Positions 37,052 to 47,067 are shown, counted from the stretch's first letter. The stretch: 64,000 bases of DNA from Xanthomonas hortorum (GCF_002940005.1 NZ_MDEF01000009.1); one strand, 5' to 3'. Notes: a model not told the origin generated them from the sequence alone. Program-made: numbers and translations.

Positions 37052-38929
37052 ATGAATGCCGCGCCCACCGTTTTGCAGCAACAAGCCCAGTCGCTGTCCG
37101 AGGCTGTGACCCAGCCGATTCCCGGGTCCCGCAAGATCTTCGTGCAGGGCTCGCGCGCCGACCTGCAGGTACCGATGCGCGAGATCGCATTGACCCGCAC
37201 ACCGACGCTGTTCGGTGGCGAAGACAACGCGCCGCTCAGTGTCTACGACACCTCCGGTCCGTATACCGACCCGCACGCCGCGATCGATCTTGCCGCCGGT
37301 CTGGCGCCGCTACGCGCGCGCTGGATCGCCGAACGCGGCGATACCGTGGCGCTGGATGACCTGAGTTCCAGCTTCGGGCGCGGCCGTGAGCACGATGCGC
37401 GCCTGGATGCAGTGCGCTTTCCTGCGCGGCACCTGCCACGGGTGGCGCGCGAAGACGCCAACGTCACCCAGATGCATTATGCGCGGCGCGGCATCATCAC
37501 GCCGGAGATGGAGTTCGTGGCGATTCGCGAAAACCAGCGTCTGGAAGCGGTGACCGACGCGATCCTGCGCAAGCAGCATGCAGGCGAAGCCTTCGGTGCG
37601 GCGATCCAGCAACGCATCACACCGGAATTCGTGCGCGACGAAATCGCCCGTGGTCGCGCGATCCTGCCCAACAACATCAATCATCCGGAAAGCGAGCCGA
37701 TGATCATCGGTCGCAATTTCCTGACCAAGATCAACGCCAACATCGGCAACAGCGCGGTGTCTTCAGGCATTGCCGAAGAAGTGGAGAAACTGGTGTGGTC
37801 GATCCGCTGGGGCGGCGACACGGTGATGGACCTGTCCACCGGCAAGCACATCCATGAAACGCGCGAGTGGATCATCCGCAACTCGCCGGTGCCGATCGGC
37901 ACGGTGCCGATCTATCAGGCGCTGGAAAAGGTCGACGGGCGCGCCGAAGAACTCACCTGGGAGATCTTTCGCGACACCTTGATCGAGCAGGCCGAACAAG
38001 GCGTGGATTACTTCACCATCCACGCCGGTGTGCTGTTGCGCTACGTGCCGCTCACCGCCAAGCGTGTCACCGGTATCGTCTCGCGCGGCGGGTCGATCCT
38101 GGCCAAGTGGTGCCTGGCCCATCACAAGGAAAACTTTCTCTACACCCATTTCGAAGACATCTGCCAGATCATGAAGGCCTATGACGTGGCGTTTTCGCTT
38201 GGCGATGGCTTGCGCCCGGGCTGCATTGCCGATGCCAACGATGCAGCGCAGTTCGGCGAGCTGGAAACGCTGGGCGAGCTGACCAAACTGGCGTGGAAGC
38301 ACGACGTGCAGACCATGATCGAAGGGCCTGGGCATGTGCCGATGCAGCTGATCAAGGAGAACATGGACAAGCAGCTGCGCGAATGCGGCGAAGCGCCGTT
38401 CTATACCCTGGGGCCGCTGACCACTGACATCGCGCCCGGCTACGACCACATCACCAGCGCGATCGGCGCGGCGATGATCGGCTGGTTCGGCACCGCGATG
38501 CTCTGCTATGTCACGCCCAAGGAGCATCTTGGATTGCCCAACCGCCAGGACGTGCGTGACGGCATCATGGCCTACAGGATCGCCGCGCATGCGGCCGACC
38601 TGGCCAAGGGGCATCCCGGTGCGCAGGTGCGCGACAACGCCTTGAGCAAGGCACGATTCGAATTCCGTTGGGACGACCAGTTCCATCTTGGCCTGGATCC
38701 CGAAAAGGCCAAGGAGTTTCACGACGAGACCTTGCCCAAGGATGCGCACAAGCTGGCGCATTTCTGTTCGATGTGCGGCCCGCACTTCTGTTCGATGAAG
38801 ATCACCCAGGACGTGCGCGATTACGCGGCCGAGCATGGCATGGGCGAAGCGCATGCCTTGTCTGCTGGCATGGAAGAGAAGTCGGTACAGTTTCTCGCGC
38901 AGGGCGCGCAGGTGTATCGCGCTTTGTGA
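37052..38929 (+). CDS. thiC: Phosphomethylpyrimidine synthase
   Basis: A 625-residue radical-SAM enzyme that rearranges aminoimidazole ribotide into the HMP pyrimidine of thiamine. The C-terminal cluster motif CSMCGPHFCSMK supplies the three cysteines. Family blocks YDTSGPYTD, RGIITPEMEFVAIREN and EGPGHVPM are all present. The ATG at 37052 is preceded by AGGACG; earlier in-frame codons lie inside the riboswitch platform and are not used. It is the only thiamine gene here and is controlled by the riboswitch in front. Confidence 0.98.
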   Translation: MNAAPTVLQQQAQSLSEAVTQPIPGSRKIFVQGSRADLQVPMREIALTRTPTLFGGEDNAPLSVYDTSGPYTDPHAAIDLAAGLAPLRARWIAERGDTVALDDLSSSFGRGREHDARLDAVRFPARHLPRVAREDANVTQMHYARRGIITPEMEFVAIRENQRLEAVTDAILRKQHAGEAFGAAIQQRITPEFVRDEIARGRAILPNNINHPESEPMIIGRNFLTKINANIGNSAVSSGIAEEVEKLVWSIRWGGDTVMDLSTGKHIHETREWIIRNSPVPIGTVPIYQALEKVDGRAEELTWEIFRDTLIEQAEQGVDYFTIHAGVLLRYVPLTAKRVTGIVSRGGSILAKWCLAHHKENFLYTHFEDICQIMKAYDVAFSLGDGLRPGCIADANDAAQFGELETLGELTKLAWKHDVQTMIEGPGHVPMQLIKENMDKQLRECGEAPFYTLGPLTTDIAPGYDHITSAIGAAMIGWFGTAMLCYVTPKEHLGLPNRQDVRDGIMAYRIAAHAADLAKGHPGAQVRDNALSKARFEFRWDDQFHLGLDPEKAKEFHDETLPKDAHKLAHFCSMCGPHFCSMKITQDVRDYAAEHGMGEAHALSAGMEEKSVQFLAQGAQVYRAL

Positions 38930-39094
38930 CACCTGTGTGCAGTGAGTTTCGGCGGCGTAATCTGAAGGCTGCTTAAGAAAAATTCAGCTTCGCATTAGAC
39001 AGAACGCGTCGCGGTGCGCAAGTGCCGTTGCGTGGCCTGCCTGCAAGCGGTTACAGCGCATCAACATTTCAGGGCATTTACCTGAATCGCAGAT

Positions 39095-39200
39095 AAAAAA
39101 ATCGCGCCAGAGGCGCGAAGGGGAACGTCGTAATTATTTGAATTCGTCGGCGAGAGAGAGAGAGCCTGACGTCGCCACCTGTCGTAGGAAGCAACGAGGC
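39095..39200 (-). ncRNA. Candidate small RNA with a (UC)n loop
   Basis: A strong minus-strand terminator, TCGCGCC-TCT-GGCGCGA followed by seven T (39118 down to 39095), has no minus-strand gene behind it. Upstream in the same sense are an AU-rich stretch (AATTCAAATAATT) and a hairpin GTC-A-GGC with loop TCTCTCTCTCTC closed by GCC-GAC. This is the layout of a short regulatory RNA: exposed pyrimidine loop, A/U-rich segment, terminator. No promoter was assigned and the 5' end is a guess. The rest of the gap 38930-39329 shows nothing else. Confidence 0.5.
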
Positions 39201-39329
39201 ATAGCGTAAAATTTGCACCAATTGGATGCATGACACAGTTGGTCGTGGTCCTTTGCTGAATTTGGCGTTTCGCGCAATGTGCGTGATGCGTTCTTTGTTG
39301 TCTTTGCATGCCGATGCGTTCTGTTGCCG

Positions 39330-41690
39330 ATGAGTGTTTCCTCCGCTAATGCAATGTCATCGGGCCGGCTGCGTGTCGGTCAGTGCGTGGTCGATATCGC
39401 CTCGCGCGAAGTGCACGCTCCTGGTGCGAAGAGGCCGCCACGTCTGGCGCCGAAATCCGTGGCGGTGTTGCTGACCCTGGCCCGGCAGCCAGGGCAGGTG
39501 GTGACGCGCGAGCAGTTGCTCGCCGAGGTCTGGCCCAACACCTTGCCGAGCAACGATGTGGTGACCCAGGCAGTCACCCAATTGCGCAAGGCACTCGCCA
39601 GTCACGGGGGCCAGCGCTCCGAGCATATCGAGACCATCGCCAAGACCGGCTATCGCCTGATGGCGCCGGTGGTGTGGGAAGCGCCGGCCGATGTTTCAAA
39701 GCATGCGGTTGCAGGCGCGCTTGCTGCAGTGCCGTCGAGTGGTCTACAGACCGATGTCGATGCGTCCCCTGCGGTCAATGACATGGCCTCGTCGCAGCAA
39801 CCTGAGGCTATCAGCGAGCGCTACGCAGCACCGTCGGCCATAACGCCAGATGCATCGCGCAAACGCCGCCGGATAGCGTTGGTGATCGCCGCGGTGGCCG
39901 TGTTGGTGCTGCTTGGACTGGTTGCGCACACGCTGTGGCTGCGAGCGCCAGTGGAGGGCGCCACGGCGGCGTCTGCCGTGCTGGGCAGCCCAAAGCGCCC
40001 GTACCAGATCATCACCGCAGGTGGCGGTTTCGATCTCACACCAAGCTTGTCGCCGGATGGGGCGATGGTGGCCTACGCCTCGCTGACCAGCGACCGCGCC
40101 GGCACCTCGATCCTGGTCAAGACCACCAATAACGCCTATCCGCGGGTGCTGGACACGCCAGCGGCGGGCATCTCCGATCGACTGCCGGCCTGGTCGCCGG
40201 ATGGTCGCGAAATCGCCTTCTCGCGGCAGGCGCCGGATGGCAGCTGTCGCATCATGATCGCCGCCGCAAACGGCCCGGCGGCTGCGCGTGAAGTGGTGCG
40301 TTGCGATGGTGCGGACATGCTGAGTTTCAGCTGGTCGCCAGACGGCCGCGGCTTGTTGTTCGGCAGCATGACCGGCGCGCACGGCGCACCGCGCATTCGC
40401 CGCCTGGATCTGGAAACCGGGCAGTGGCAGCCACTGGTCTACAGCGCGCAGCCGCAGGATTTCGATTACGCACCGCGCTATTCGCCGGATGGGCACTGGA
40501 TCGTGTTCCTGAGGAATCCACAACTGGGCGATCTATGGCGCATCCCTGCAACCGGCGGCACCGCCGAGCGCCTCACTCACGACAACGCCGATATCCGCGG
40601 CTGGAGCTGGTTGCCGGATGGAAGCGGATTGATTTTCGGGCGCCGTGTGGACAGCGAGGCGCGCTTGTATCGACTCGACCTGCGCGACCGCAGCCTGCAC
40701 GACCTGGGTGTGGACGACGCCCAGGCACCGGACGTGGCACACAACCATCTGGTGTTCGTGCAACGCAAACCGCAGTTCGGCGTGTACCAGGTCATTCGCG
40801 ACCCGATGAATGGCGGTTACATCCGGCGCCGTCTGTTCCCCTCCAGCGGTCGCGACGACCAGCCGATGATCGCGCCGGACGGGCGCCAGCTGATCTTCGC
40901 CTCCAATCGTTCCGGTGCGTATGGGCTGTGGTGGGGCGATGTCGGCACGCCCGGTTCGGTGCGTTTGATCGAAGGGCTGCGGCCGGATTCGCGCCAGGCC
41001 GCCGATTGGTCGGCCGATTCGCAGCACGTGCTGGTCAGCGGTAGCGATACGGACGGGCATGCGGCGTTGTTCGAGGTCACCCCGAGCAGCGGCAAGGTGG
41101 TGCGTCTGCCGGTGCCGCAACCGCGGCCGTTGCAGGCAATCCACCTTCCCGATCCCAATCAATTGCTGGTGCTCGCTGCGGCAGAAGACGGGCACACCTT
41201 CGCCACCCTGTACGACAGACGCAGCAGTCCGTGGCGTGCGATCGCATCGCTGCAAGATGTCTCGCAGCTGCGCCTGGACCGCATCACCGGGCAGGTGCTG
41301 CTGACGCGCCTGACCGGTGGCGGCTTATGGCAGATCGCGCCCACCTTGGCAGCCCAGACCTTGCAGTCGATCGATCCCCGACAGCCATCGCGCTGGCGTT
41401 ATCGCAGTTGGGCACCTGGAGCGCACGGCCAACTGCATTACCTATCGTCCAACGACAGCTGTGCCACGCATGACAGCGACTTGCGCAGCGGGCACGGGCA
41501 GTGTCTGGATGTGAGCAAGTTCACCACCATCAACGGCTTCAGCGTGGACCAGCGCAGTGGCGCGATGTACGTGACGTTGGCAGAAGAAGACGGCAGCGCG
41601 ATCGCCTTCATGCCATTGCCGCAACGTACGGCGGTGACCACCGGCTTCATCTCCAACGCGTTGTTCTTACTCAGGAAATTGGCTTCGTAA
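39330..41690 (+). CDS. CadC-like membrane regulator: winged helix, one TM helix, PD40 propeller
   Basis: A one-component sensor-regulator of about 786 residues. Residues 10-110 form an OmpR/PhoB-type winged helix (VTREQLLAEVWPN, VTQAVTQLRKAL, IETIAKTGYRL). A single membrane helix is at about 182-205 (IALVIAAVAVLVLLGLVAH), then a periplasmic TolB/PD40 beta-propeller (SPDGAMVAYAS, WSPDGREIAFS, YSPDGHWIVFL blades). No receiver domain is present, so DNA binding would be controlled directly across the membrane, as in CadC or ToxR. It lies upstream of an AraC regulator and a TonB receptor on the same strand. The ATG at 39330 is one of several possible starts (39354 also plausible). Confidence 0.88.
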   Translation: MSVSSANAMSSGRLRVGQCVVDIASREVHAPGAKRPPRLAPKSVAVLLTLARQPGQVVTREQLLAEVWPNTLPSNDVVTQAVTQLRKALASHGGQRSEHIETIAKTGYRLMAPVVWEAPADVSKHAVAGALAAVPSSGLQTDVDASPAVNDMASSQQPEAISERYAAPSAITPDASRKRRRIALVIAAVAVLVLLGLVAHTLWLRAPVEGATAASAVLGSPKRPYQIITAGGGFDLTPSLSPDGAMVAYASLTSDRAGTSILVKTTNNAYPRVLDTPAAGISDRLPAWSPDGREIAFSRQAPDGSCRIMIAAANGPAAAREVVRCDGADMLSFSWSPDGRGLLFGSMTGAHGAPRIRRLDLETGQWQPLVYSAQPQDFDYAPRYSPDGHWIVFLRNPQLGDLWRIPATGGTAERLTHDNADIRGWSWLPDGSGLIFGRRVDSEARLYRLDLRDRSLHDLGVDDAQAPDVAHNHLVFVQRKPQFGVYQVIRDPMNGGYIRRRLFPSSGRDDQPMIAPDGRQLIFASNRSGAYGLWWGDVGTPGSVRLIEGLRPDSRQAADWSADSQHVLVSGSDTDGHAALFEVTPSSGKVVRLPVPQPRPLQAIHLPDPNQLLVLAAAEDGHTFATLYDRRSSPWRAIASLQDVSQLRLDRITGQVLLTRLTGGGLWQIAPTLAAQTLQSIDPRQPSRWRYRSWAPGAHGQLHYLSSNDSCATHDSDLRSGHGQCLDVSKFTTINGFSVDQRSGAMYVTLAEEDGSAIAFMPLPQRTAVTTGFISNALFLLRKLAS

Positions 41691-41800
41691 GTTTTTCGGA
41701 AAGGCTTCGTGTCAATTTCGGCACACCTTCGTCATAACTTCCTGACTCGCGCCAGATTCGGCAAAACACTACGCCCTCTTTCGTACAGGGGGCTGCCAGC

Positions 41801-42694
41801 ATGCAACAGGTCATCACCGCAGATCGCGGGCTCGCACTTTCACTGGATGGTGCCAGCGAGTCGACATCGACGACCTGTCTGGCGGTCTCGCGTCTGGGCA
41901 GCATTCGCGCCATGGCCACCACGTTTACGTTGTGGGTGCAGTTGCGTGGCCGCGCATGGGTGGAATCCAAGGAAGGGCGCTTCCGTCTGCGCGCTGGCGA
42001 CTGGATCGCCTTCGACAAGGACTCGCACCCCACCGTCCAAGCAGACCGCAACGCACTCTGTGTCGGTGTCAGCCTGGATAGTGAAAGCCTGCAATCGTTG
42101 TCCGAGTTGACCGATGCAACCTTGTATCCAGGTCGCAGCTACCTCTCGCGTAGCGATCTGCGCATTGCTTTGCGTCTATGGCGCAATGCGGCCGCACAAA
42201 GCGGCAGTGCACCGGCGCGTCCCTTGCTGCTGCATCTTGCGGCAATGCAGCGCGACTTCATCGAGCAGGAGCAGCGCTGCCCGGGCCGCTCGCGTAGCCG
42301 TCGCCGACAGGTGTTTGGTCGCATGCAACGTGCACGCATGTATCTGGAAGGCAACAGCGACCGCGTGGTGCGGATCGCCGAACTCGCGCAGCTGACCAAC
42401 TTCTCCAGTTGGTACGTCTCCAAGACGTTTCAGAGCCTGTACGAAGAGAGTCCGCAGGCCTTGTCGGCACGTCTGCGCCTGGAGCGTGCATCCGATTTGT
42501 TGCGCGACACCTCGATGATGATCGGCGAGGTTGCGGCGGCAAGCGGCTTCGACAATTGCTGCAGCTTCGCACGTGCCTTTCGTGCGCGCTTCGGTGTCTC
42601 CGCATCGCGTTATCGCGACCAAACGACAAATCCGCCAGATTCGGCAAAGCCACGGAACGTGACGCGCAAAGCGACGATGTTCACGCAATCGTAA
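41801..42694 (+). CDS. AraC-family transcriptional regulator
   Basis: A 297-residue regulator with an N-terminal cupin-like sensing half and a C-terminal double helix-turn-helix (about residues 180-280: RIAELAQLTNFSSWYVSKTF, then EVAAASGFDNCCSFARAFRARFG as consecutive blocks). The TonB-dependent receptor starts 49 bases downstream on the same strand, making that receptor its most likely partner or target. The effector is unknown. Confidence 0.9.
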   Translation: MQQVITADRGLALSLDGASESTSTTCLAVSRLGSIRAMATTFTLWVQLRGRAWVESKEGRFRLRAGDWIAFDKDSHPTVQADRNALCVGVSLDSESLQSLSELTDATLYPGRSYLSRSDLRIALRLWRNAAAQSGSAPARPLLLHLAAMQRDFIEQEQRCPGRSRSRRRQVFGRMQRARMYLEGNSDRVVRIAELAQLTNFSSWYVSKTFQSLYEESPQALSARLRLERASDLLRDTSMMIGEVAAASGFDNCCSFARAFRARFGVSASRYRDQTTNPPDSAKPRNVTRKATMFTQS

Positions 42695-42742
42695 TTTGCA
42701 CGGGGGCGCTTAACGCGCCACTAACGAACCCTGGAGAGATTG

Positions 42743-45631
42743 ATGAACCTTCGCACCTCCGCAGTGCGGCTGGGCCTGTTGCCCGCCGGTATTGCGATCG
42801 CGTTGACGCCGGCTTTTGCCGCCAATGCACAAGAGCAGTCCGCCCCGTCGACCACGACGTTGGACCGCATTGAGATCACCGGCTCGCGCATCCGCTCGGT
42901 CGACCTTGAAACCGCGCAGCCGGTGTTCACCGTCACCCAGCAGGATATTCAGAAGTCGGGCCTGGTCAGCGTTGGTGACATCCTCCAGAACCTGTCGATT
43001 GCCGGTACCCAGACCTTCAGCAAGGCTGCGGTGCTGACCTCCAATCCGGAACAGGGCGGCCAGTACGTCAACCTCTACAACCTGGGTGAGAACCGTACCC
43101 TGGTGTTGGTGAACGGCAAGCGTTGGACCAGCAGCCTGGCTGGTTTGAGCGACATGTCGACCATCCCCAGCTCGCTAATCGAGCGCATCGAAGTGCTGAA
43201 GGACGGCGCCTCGGCGATCTATGGTTCCGACGCCGTGGCCGGTGTGGTCAACATCATCCTGCGCCAGAACTACGAAGGCGCTGAAGCGTCGGCGTACTTC
43301 GGTCAGAACGGCCGTGGCGATGGCTCCAAGGAGCAGTACTCCTTCACCGCCGGTACCACCAACGAGCGTTCCTCGCTGGTGTTCGGCGTCAACTACACCC
43401 AGGAAGATCCGGTGTGGGCCAAGGATCGCGCGCTGACCCGTTACTCGGCCGGCCCGAACCACATTGAAGATGGCTTGAGTGCGACTGGCCCGTGGGGCCG
43501 CTTCACCTCCGGCGGCGAAACCTACGTCCTCAACCACACCGGTTCGTTCGACGGTCAGGGCGTCGGTGCGGATTCGCGCAATCTCGCCAATTACCACAAC
43601 GACATCACCACCGACGACTACTACAACTCCGTCGACCAGATGATGTTGCAGCAGTCCAGCAAGAACAAGTCGATCTTCACGACCGGCAGCTACAACATCA
43701 CCGACAGCATCACCTTCAAGTCGACGGCGATGTACTCCGAGCGCGACTCCAACCGTCAGATTGCCGGTTACCCGCTCAACGCCCGTTCGCAGCCGCAGTT
43801 CCCGGTGGCGATCAGCGGCAGCAGCTACTACAACCCGATCGGTCAGGACATCAACAGCTGGTTCCGCCGCACCGTCGAGTTGCCGCGCACCACGGAAAGC
43901 AACGTCAAGTCCACCCACTTCGATGCGGCGCTGGAAGGCGTATTCGACGTCGGCAGCCATGGCTGGAACTGGGACGTGGGCTTCAACTACAACAAGTACG
44001 ACGTGACCCAGGTCTCGCGCGGTAACATCAACCTGTTGGCGTTGCAGAAGGCGGTCGGTCCGTCGTTCCTCAATGCTCAGGGCCAGGTGCAGTGCGGTAC
44101 CGCGGCCAGCCCGCTGCCGCTGGGTACCAGCAATGCGCTGGGCCAGTGCACCCCGTTCAACATCTTGGGCGGCCCGTCGGCCTCCACCCCGAGTGCGCTG
44201 CAGTACATCAATGCACTGGGCCAGTCGACGCAGCAGAGCTTGAGCAAGCAGTGGACCGCCAACATCACCGGTGGTCTGTTCGATCTGCCAGCAGGCGAGC
44301 TGGGTTTTGCGGCAGGTTTCGAACACCGCGAGATCAGCGGCTACGACTACCCGGATCAGCTGTCCAGCGCCGGTTACACCACCGACCTGGCCGCACAGGC
44401 AACCGAAGGTAGCTATCAGACCAACGAAGCCTACTTGGAGCTGTTGATTCCGGTGTTGAAGGATCTGCCGGGCGCCAAGGAACTGTCGTTCGACGTTGCC
44501 GCGCGTTACAGCAACTACAGCCGCTTCGGCGATACCACCAACAGCAAGTTCAGCTTCACCTGGAAGCCGATCGACGACCTGCTGGTGCGCGGCACCTACG
44601 GCACCGGTTTCCGCGCGCCGACGCTGGACGACACCTTCGGCGGCGGCTCACAGAGCTTCGATGCCTTCACCGATCCATGCGACGCCACCTTCGGCTCGCT
44701 AGGCAATGCCGGTGTGGCAGCGCGTTGTTCCAGCCAGGGCTTGGCGAGCGACTTCCGTCAGACCGATACCGCAAACAATCCGGTCACCCGTCGCGACGTG
44801 CAGGGCAATGCGCCCTTCAACGCTGGCGTCGGTAACGCCGAGCTGGAGCCGGAACGCAGCATTACCCGCACCGTCGGTATGGTCTACAGCCCGCATTGGG
44901 TACAGGGCCTGGACTTCTCGCTGGATTGGTACCGCATTTCGATCTCCAACATCATCACCGCGCTGTCGGCTAACGATGTGTTGAACAACTGCTACCTCAA
45001 CAGTCTGGAAAGCTATTGCGCCGACTTTGGCCGCGATGCGGTGACCGGTCAGGTCACGACGCTGAGCCGTGGCAACGTCAACCTGGGTCGTCTGGAAACC
45101 GAAGGCTATAATTTCGGCGTGCGCTACCGTCTGCCGGAAATGGGCATCGGCAAGTTTGCCGTCAACCTCGATACCAACTACCTGACGACCTACAAGTCGC
45201 AGGCAGAGGCCGGCGCCGAATGGGCCAACTATGCCGGTTATTGGAACTTCCCACGCGTACGCGCAACGTTGGGCGTGGATTGGTCGCGCGATGCATTGTC
45301 GGCCAGCTGGAATCTGCGTTACTACGGTGGTTTCCGTGACTACTGCTGGGACGCGTCGGCAGGTATCGAGTGCAACAACCCGAACTACCAGACCCCGAAC
45401 CCGGCATGGGGCGGCGGTACCGGTTCCAACAAGAAGGGTTCGATCTCGTATCAGGACGTCTCCGTTACTTGGCAGGCTCCGTGGGATGGCAGCGTGACCG
45501 TCGGCGCCCGCAACATCTGGGACAAGAAGCCGCCGATCACCTACTCGATCACCAACAGCAGCACCGCTGCGATCGATCCGATGCTCGACTACGACCGCTT
45601 CCTGTTCGTGCAGTACAACCAGCGCTTCTGA
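42743..45631 (+). CDS. TonB-dependent receptor (Oar-like)
   Basis: A 962-residue outer-membrane active transporter. The signal peptide ends at AFAANAQ, the plug domain starts DRIEITGSRIRSVD with VLVNGKRWTSSL and VLKDGASAIYGSDAVAGV, and a 22-strand barrel ends in the aromatic terminus VQYNQRF, as needed for Bam insertion. A GGAGAG ribosome site precedes ATG 42743. It is a paralogue of the frameshifted receptor at 33764-36561, sharing the same plug block and C-terminus type. Xanthomonas genomes carry many such receptors, often for plant carbohydrates, but no substrate can be read here. Confidence 0.95.
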   Translation: MNLRTSAVRLGLLPAGIAIALTPAFAANAQEQSAPSTTTLDRIEITGSRIRSVDLETAQPVFTVTQQDIQKSGLVSVGDILQNLSIAGTQTFSKAAVLTSNPEQGGQYVNLYNLGENRTLVLVNGKRWTSSLAGLSDMSTIPSSLIERIEVLKDGASAIYGSDAVAGVVNIILRQNYEGAEASAYFGQNGRGDGSKEQYSFTAGTTNERSSLVFGVNYTQEDPVWAKDRALTRYSAGPNHIEDGLSATGPWGRFTSGGETYVLNHTGSFDGQGVGADSRNLANYHNDITTDDYYNSVDQMMLQQSSKNKSIFTTGSYNITDSITFKSTAMYSERDSNRQIAGYPLNARSQPQFPVAISGSSYYNPIGQDINSWFRRTVELPRTTESNVKSTHFDAALEGVFDVGSHGWNWDVGFNYNKYDVTQVSRGNINLLALQKAVGPSFLNAQGQVQCGTAASPLPLGTSNALGQCTPFNILGGPSASTPSALQYINALGQSTQQSLSKQWTANITGGLFDLPAGELGFAAGFEHREISGYDYPDQLSSAGYTTDLAAQATEGSYQTNEAYLELLIPVLKDLPGAKELSFDVAARYSNYSRFGDTTNSKFSFTWKPIDDLLVRGTYGTGFRAPTLDDTFGGGSQSFDAFTDPCDATFGSLGNAGVAARCSSQGLASDFRQTDTANNPVTRRDVQGNAPFNAGVGNAELEPERSITRTVGMVYSPHWVQGLDFSLDWYRISISNIITALSANDVLNNCYLNSLESYCADFGRDAVTGQVTTLSRGNVNLGRLETEGYNFGVRYRLPEMGIGKFAVNLDTNYLTTYKSQAEAGAEWANYAGYWNFPRVRATLGVDWSRDALSASWNLRYYGGFRDYCWDASAGIECNNPNYQTPNPAWGGGTGSNKKGSISYQDVSVTWQAPWDGSVTVGARNIWDKKPPITYSITNSSTAAIDPMLDYDRFLFVQYNQRF

Positions 45632-45656
45632 TCGTCGAAGCGGTGTAATGGTTTAG

Positions 45657-45687
45657 AAAAGCGGGCCGAAAGGCCCGCTTTTTTTGT
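45657..45687 (+). terminator. Terminator after the TonB-dependent receptor
   Basis: AAAAGCGGGCC-GAAA-GGCCCGCTTTTTTT: a 7-bp GC stem extended by A-T pairs, 25 bases beyond the stop codon. The flanking A and T runs allow action in both directions. Confidence 0.92.
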
Positions 45688-45879
45688 CTGTCGTTTGTCG
45701 ATCGAGGTGTCTTGACTGCAGGTGGCGTTAGGTTTGCGTTACAGGCAACTACGTGAGTCACGGAGTGCGTATGGATCTGTTCGATGCGCGAGTAATGCGC
45801 GGCGAGCGACAGCTATGCGCGCTGCGTTTTGCAGCAAGGCAGCCAAGAAAATGGCCAAGAAAAGCAGTTGGAACAGCCA

Positions 45880-45907
45880 AAGAAAAGGGCGCGAGAATGT
45901 CGCGCCC
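45880..45907 (-). terminator. Terminator after the HDOD gene
   Basis: On the minus strand GGGCGCGA-CATTC-TCGCGCCC is followed by TTTTCTTT, 44 bases beyond the HDOD gene stop. The gap 45632-45951 holds this and the receptor terminator; short frames in it have no support. Confidence 0.85.
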
Positions 45908-45951
45908 CTCTTGTCACATCAGCTTCTATGTGAGCGGCAAGTACCTTGGTT

Positions 45952-47067
45952 TTAAGCTTCGGCAAGCCCCAACAACGTCTCGGCCTGCTCGCGCCACTTC
46001 GGCAGGCGCGTGATCACGCCCACCTTGGACAGATACTCTTCGTCCACAGCTTCGCCGCTGGCCAGTGCCGTGGCGACATGCACCGCGCCGGTCACCCAGA
46101 AGCTGCGCAGGCTGGAGCGCTGCGGGTGGCGATGGAAGGCCACCGCTTCGATGATCGGCATCGGCAGGCCCCACAGACCGAGCAGGTACGCGCCCGCTTC
46201 TGTGTGGCCCAGGCGCTCGTCGCCGCCTTCGGCCGGCGGTTCGCGCTCGTCGCGCACGCCGGGCAGCAACAGGCCGATATCGGCCAGCAGCGCGGCGGTG
46301 GAGCCGAGTTCTGCACTGGTTGGTGGCAACACTTTTGCAGCCAGACGCGAAGAGAGCAGGGCGCGGCGCTGCATCGCATTGCGCTCGGCCGGGGTCAGGG
46401 TCTGCACCGAAAATACTTCGCTGGCCAGCACAAGGTCGCGCAGCGTCGCCACGCCCAGACGGGTCACCGCCGTGCGCAGATCGGTGATGCTGCGGCCACC
46501 GGAGAAAAACGCCGAATTGCACAGCTGCAGCACTTTTGCCGCAATCGCCGGGTCGCCGGCGATCAGCTTGGCGATGTCGGCCGCGTCGGCGCCTTCGTCT
46601 TCTTCCAGCGCGTGCATCAGGCTCAGATACAGATGCGGCGGCGACGGTAGCTTCTCGATCCGCCCGATCGCGGCGCGCAAGCGCGGATTGGTGAGCAGGT
46701 CGCGCAACTCTTCCAGGCTGGTGACCGCCTCAAGCAGGACTTCCGGCGCCAGCGGCATCGGCAGGAAGCGATGTGCCACCCCGATGATGCGGGCCGGCGG
46801 GGTGCGCTGACCATCCTGCGCATCGATCAACGCGATACGAATGGTGTCCGGGCGCAACGTACGGATTTGCCCCAGCAACGTGGCGGCAGTGAGATCCGGC
46901 AGCACCGGTGCAACGATGACGGCATCGAACGGCGATAACGCGGCAGCTTCGATCGCCGAATTTCCGTCGGCCACTTGCTGCGCCTGCCACTGATCGCCCA
47001 GATCAGAGACATAGTCGCTCAGGTCGGACGGAAGACTGGCTTCGTCCCCAACAAACAGAATACGCAA
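45952..47067 (-). CDS. HDOD-domain protein with degenerate receiver-like N-terminus
   Basis: A protein of about 371 residues. The first 115 (RILFVGDEASLPSDL onward, ending RFLPMPLAPEVLLEAV) have the layout of a response-regulator receiver. The HDOD domain (about residues 125-320) shows KVLQLCNSAFFSGGR and VTRLGVATLRDLVLAS. HDOD proteins lack the full HD catalytic set and act as signalling adaptors in many bacteria. I prefer the TTG at 47067, with GGGGA eight bases upstream, which starts exactly at the receiver strand; a GTG at 47100 adds 11 residues. Confidence 0.82.
   Translation of the reverse strand: MRILFVGDEASLPSDLSDYVSDLGDQWQAQQVADGNSAIEAAALSPFDAVIVAPVLPDLTAATLLGQIRTLRPDTIRIALIDAQDGQRTPPARIIGVAHRFLPMPLAPEVLLEAVTSLEELRDLLTNPRLRAAIGRIEKLPSPPHLYLSLMHALEEDEGADAADIAKLIAGDPAIAAKVLQLCNSAFFSGGRSITDLRTAVTRLGVATLRDLVLASEVFSVQTLTPAERNAMQRRALLSSRLAAKVLPPTSAELGSTAALLADIGLLLPGVRDEREPPAEGGDERLGHTEAGAYLLGLWGLPMPIIEAVAFHRHPQRSSLRSFWVTGAVHVATALASGEAVDEEYLSKVGVITRLPKWREQAETLLGLAEA

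Noticed and set aside
39061..39309. 82-codon minus-strand ORF overlapping the candidate small RNA
   Set aside because: It runs through the terminator stem, has no ribosome site or family match, and the RNA reading explains the terminator better.
45722..45955. Small plus-strand ORFs (77 and 86 codons) after the TonB receptor
   Set aside because: They lie between two convergent terminators, overlap the HDOD terminator, have no clear ribosome site and read as basic, low-information sequence.
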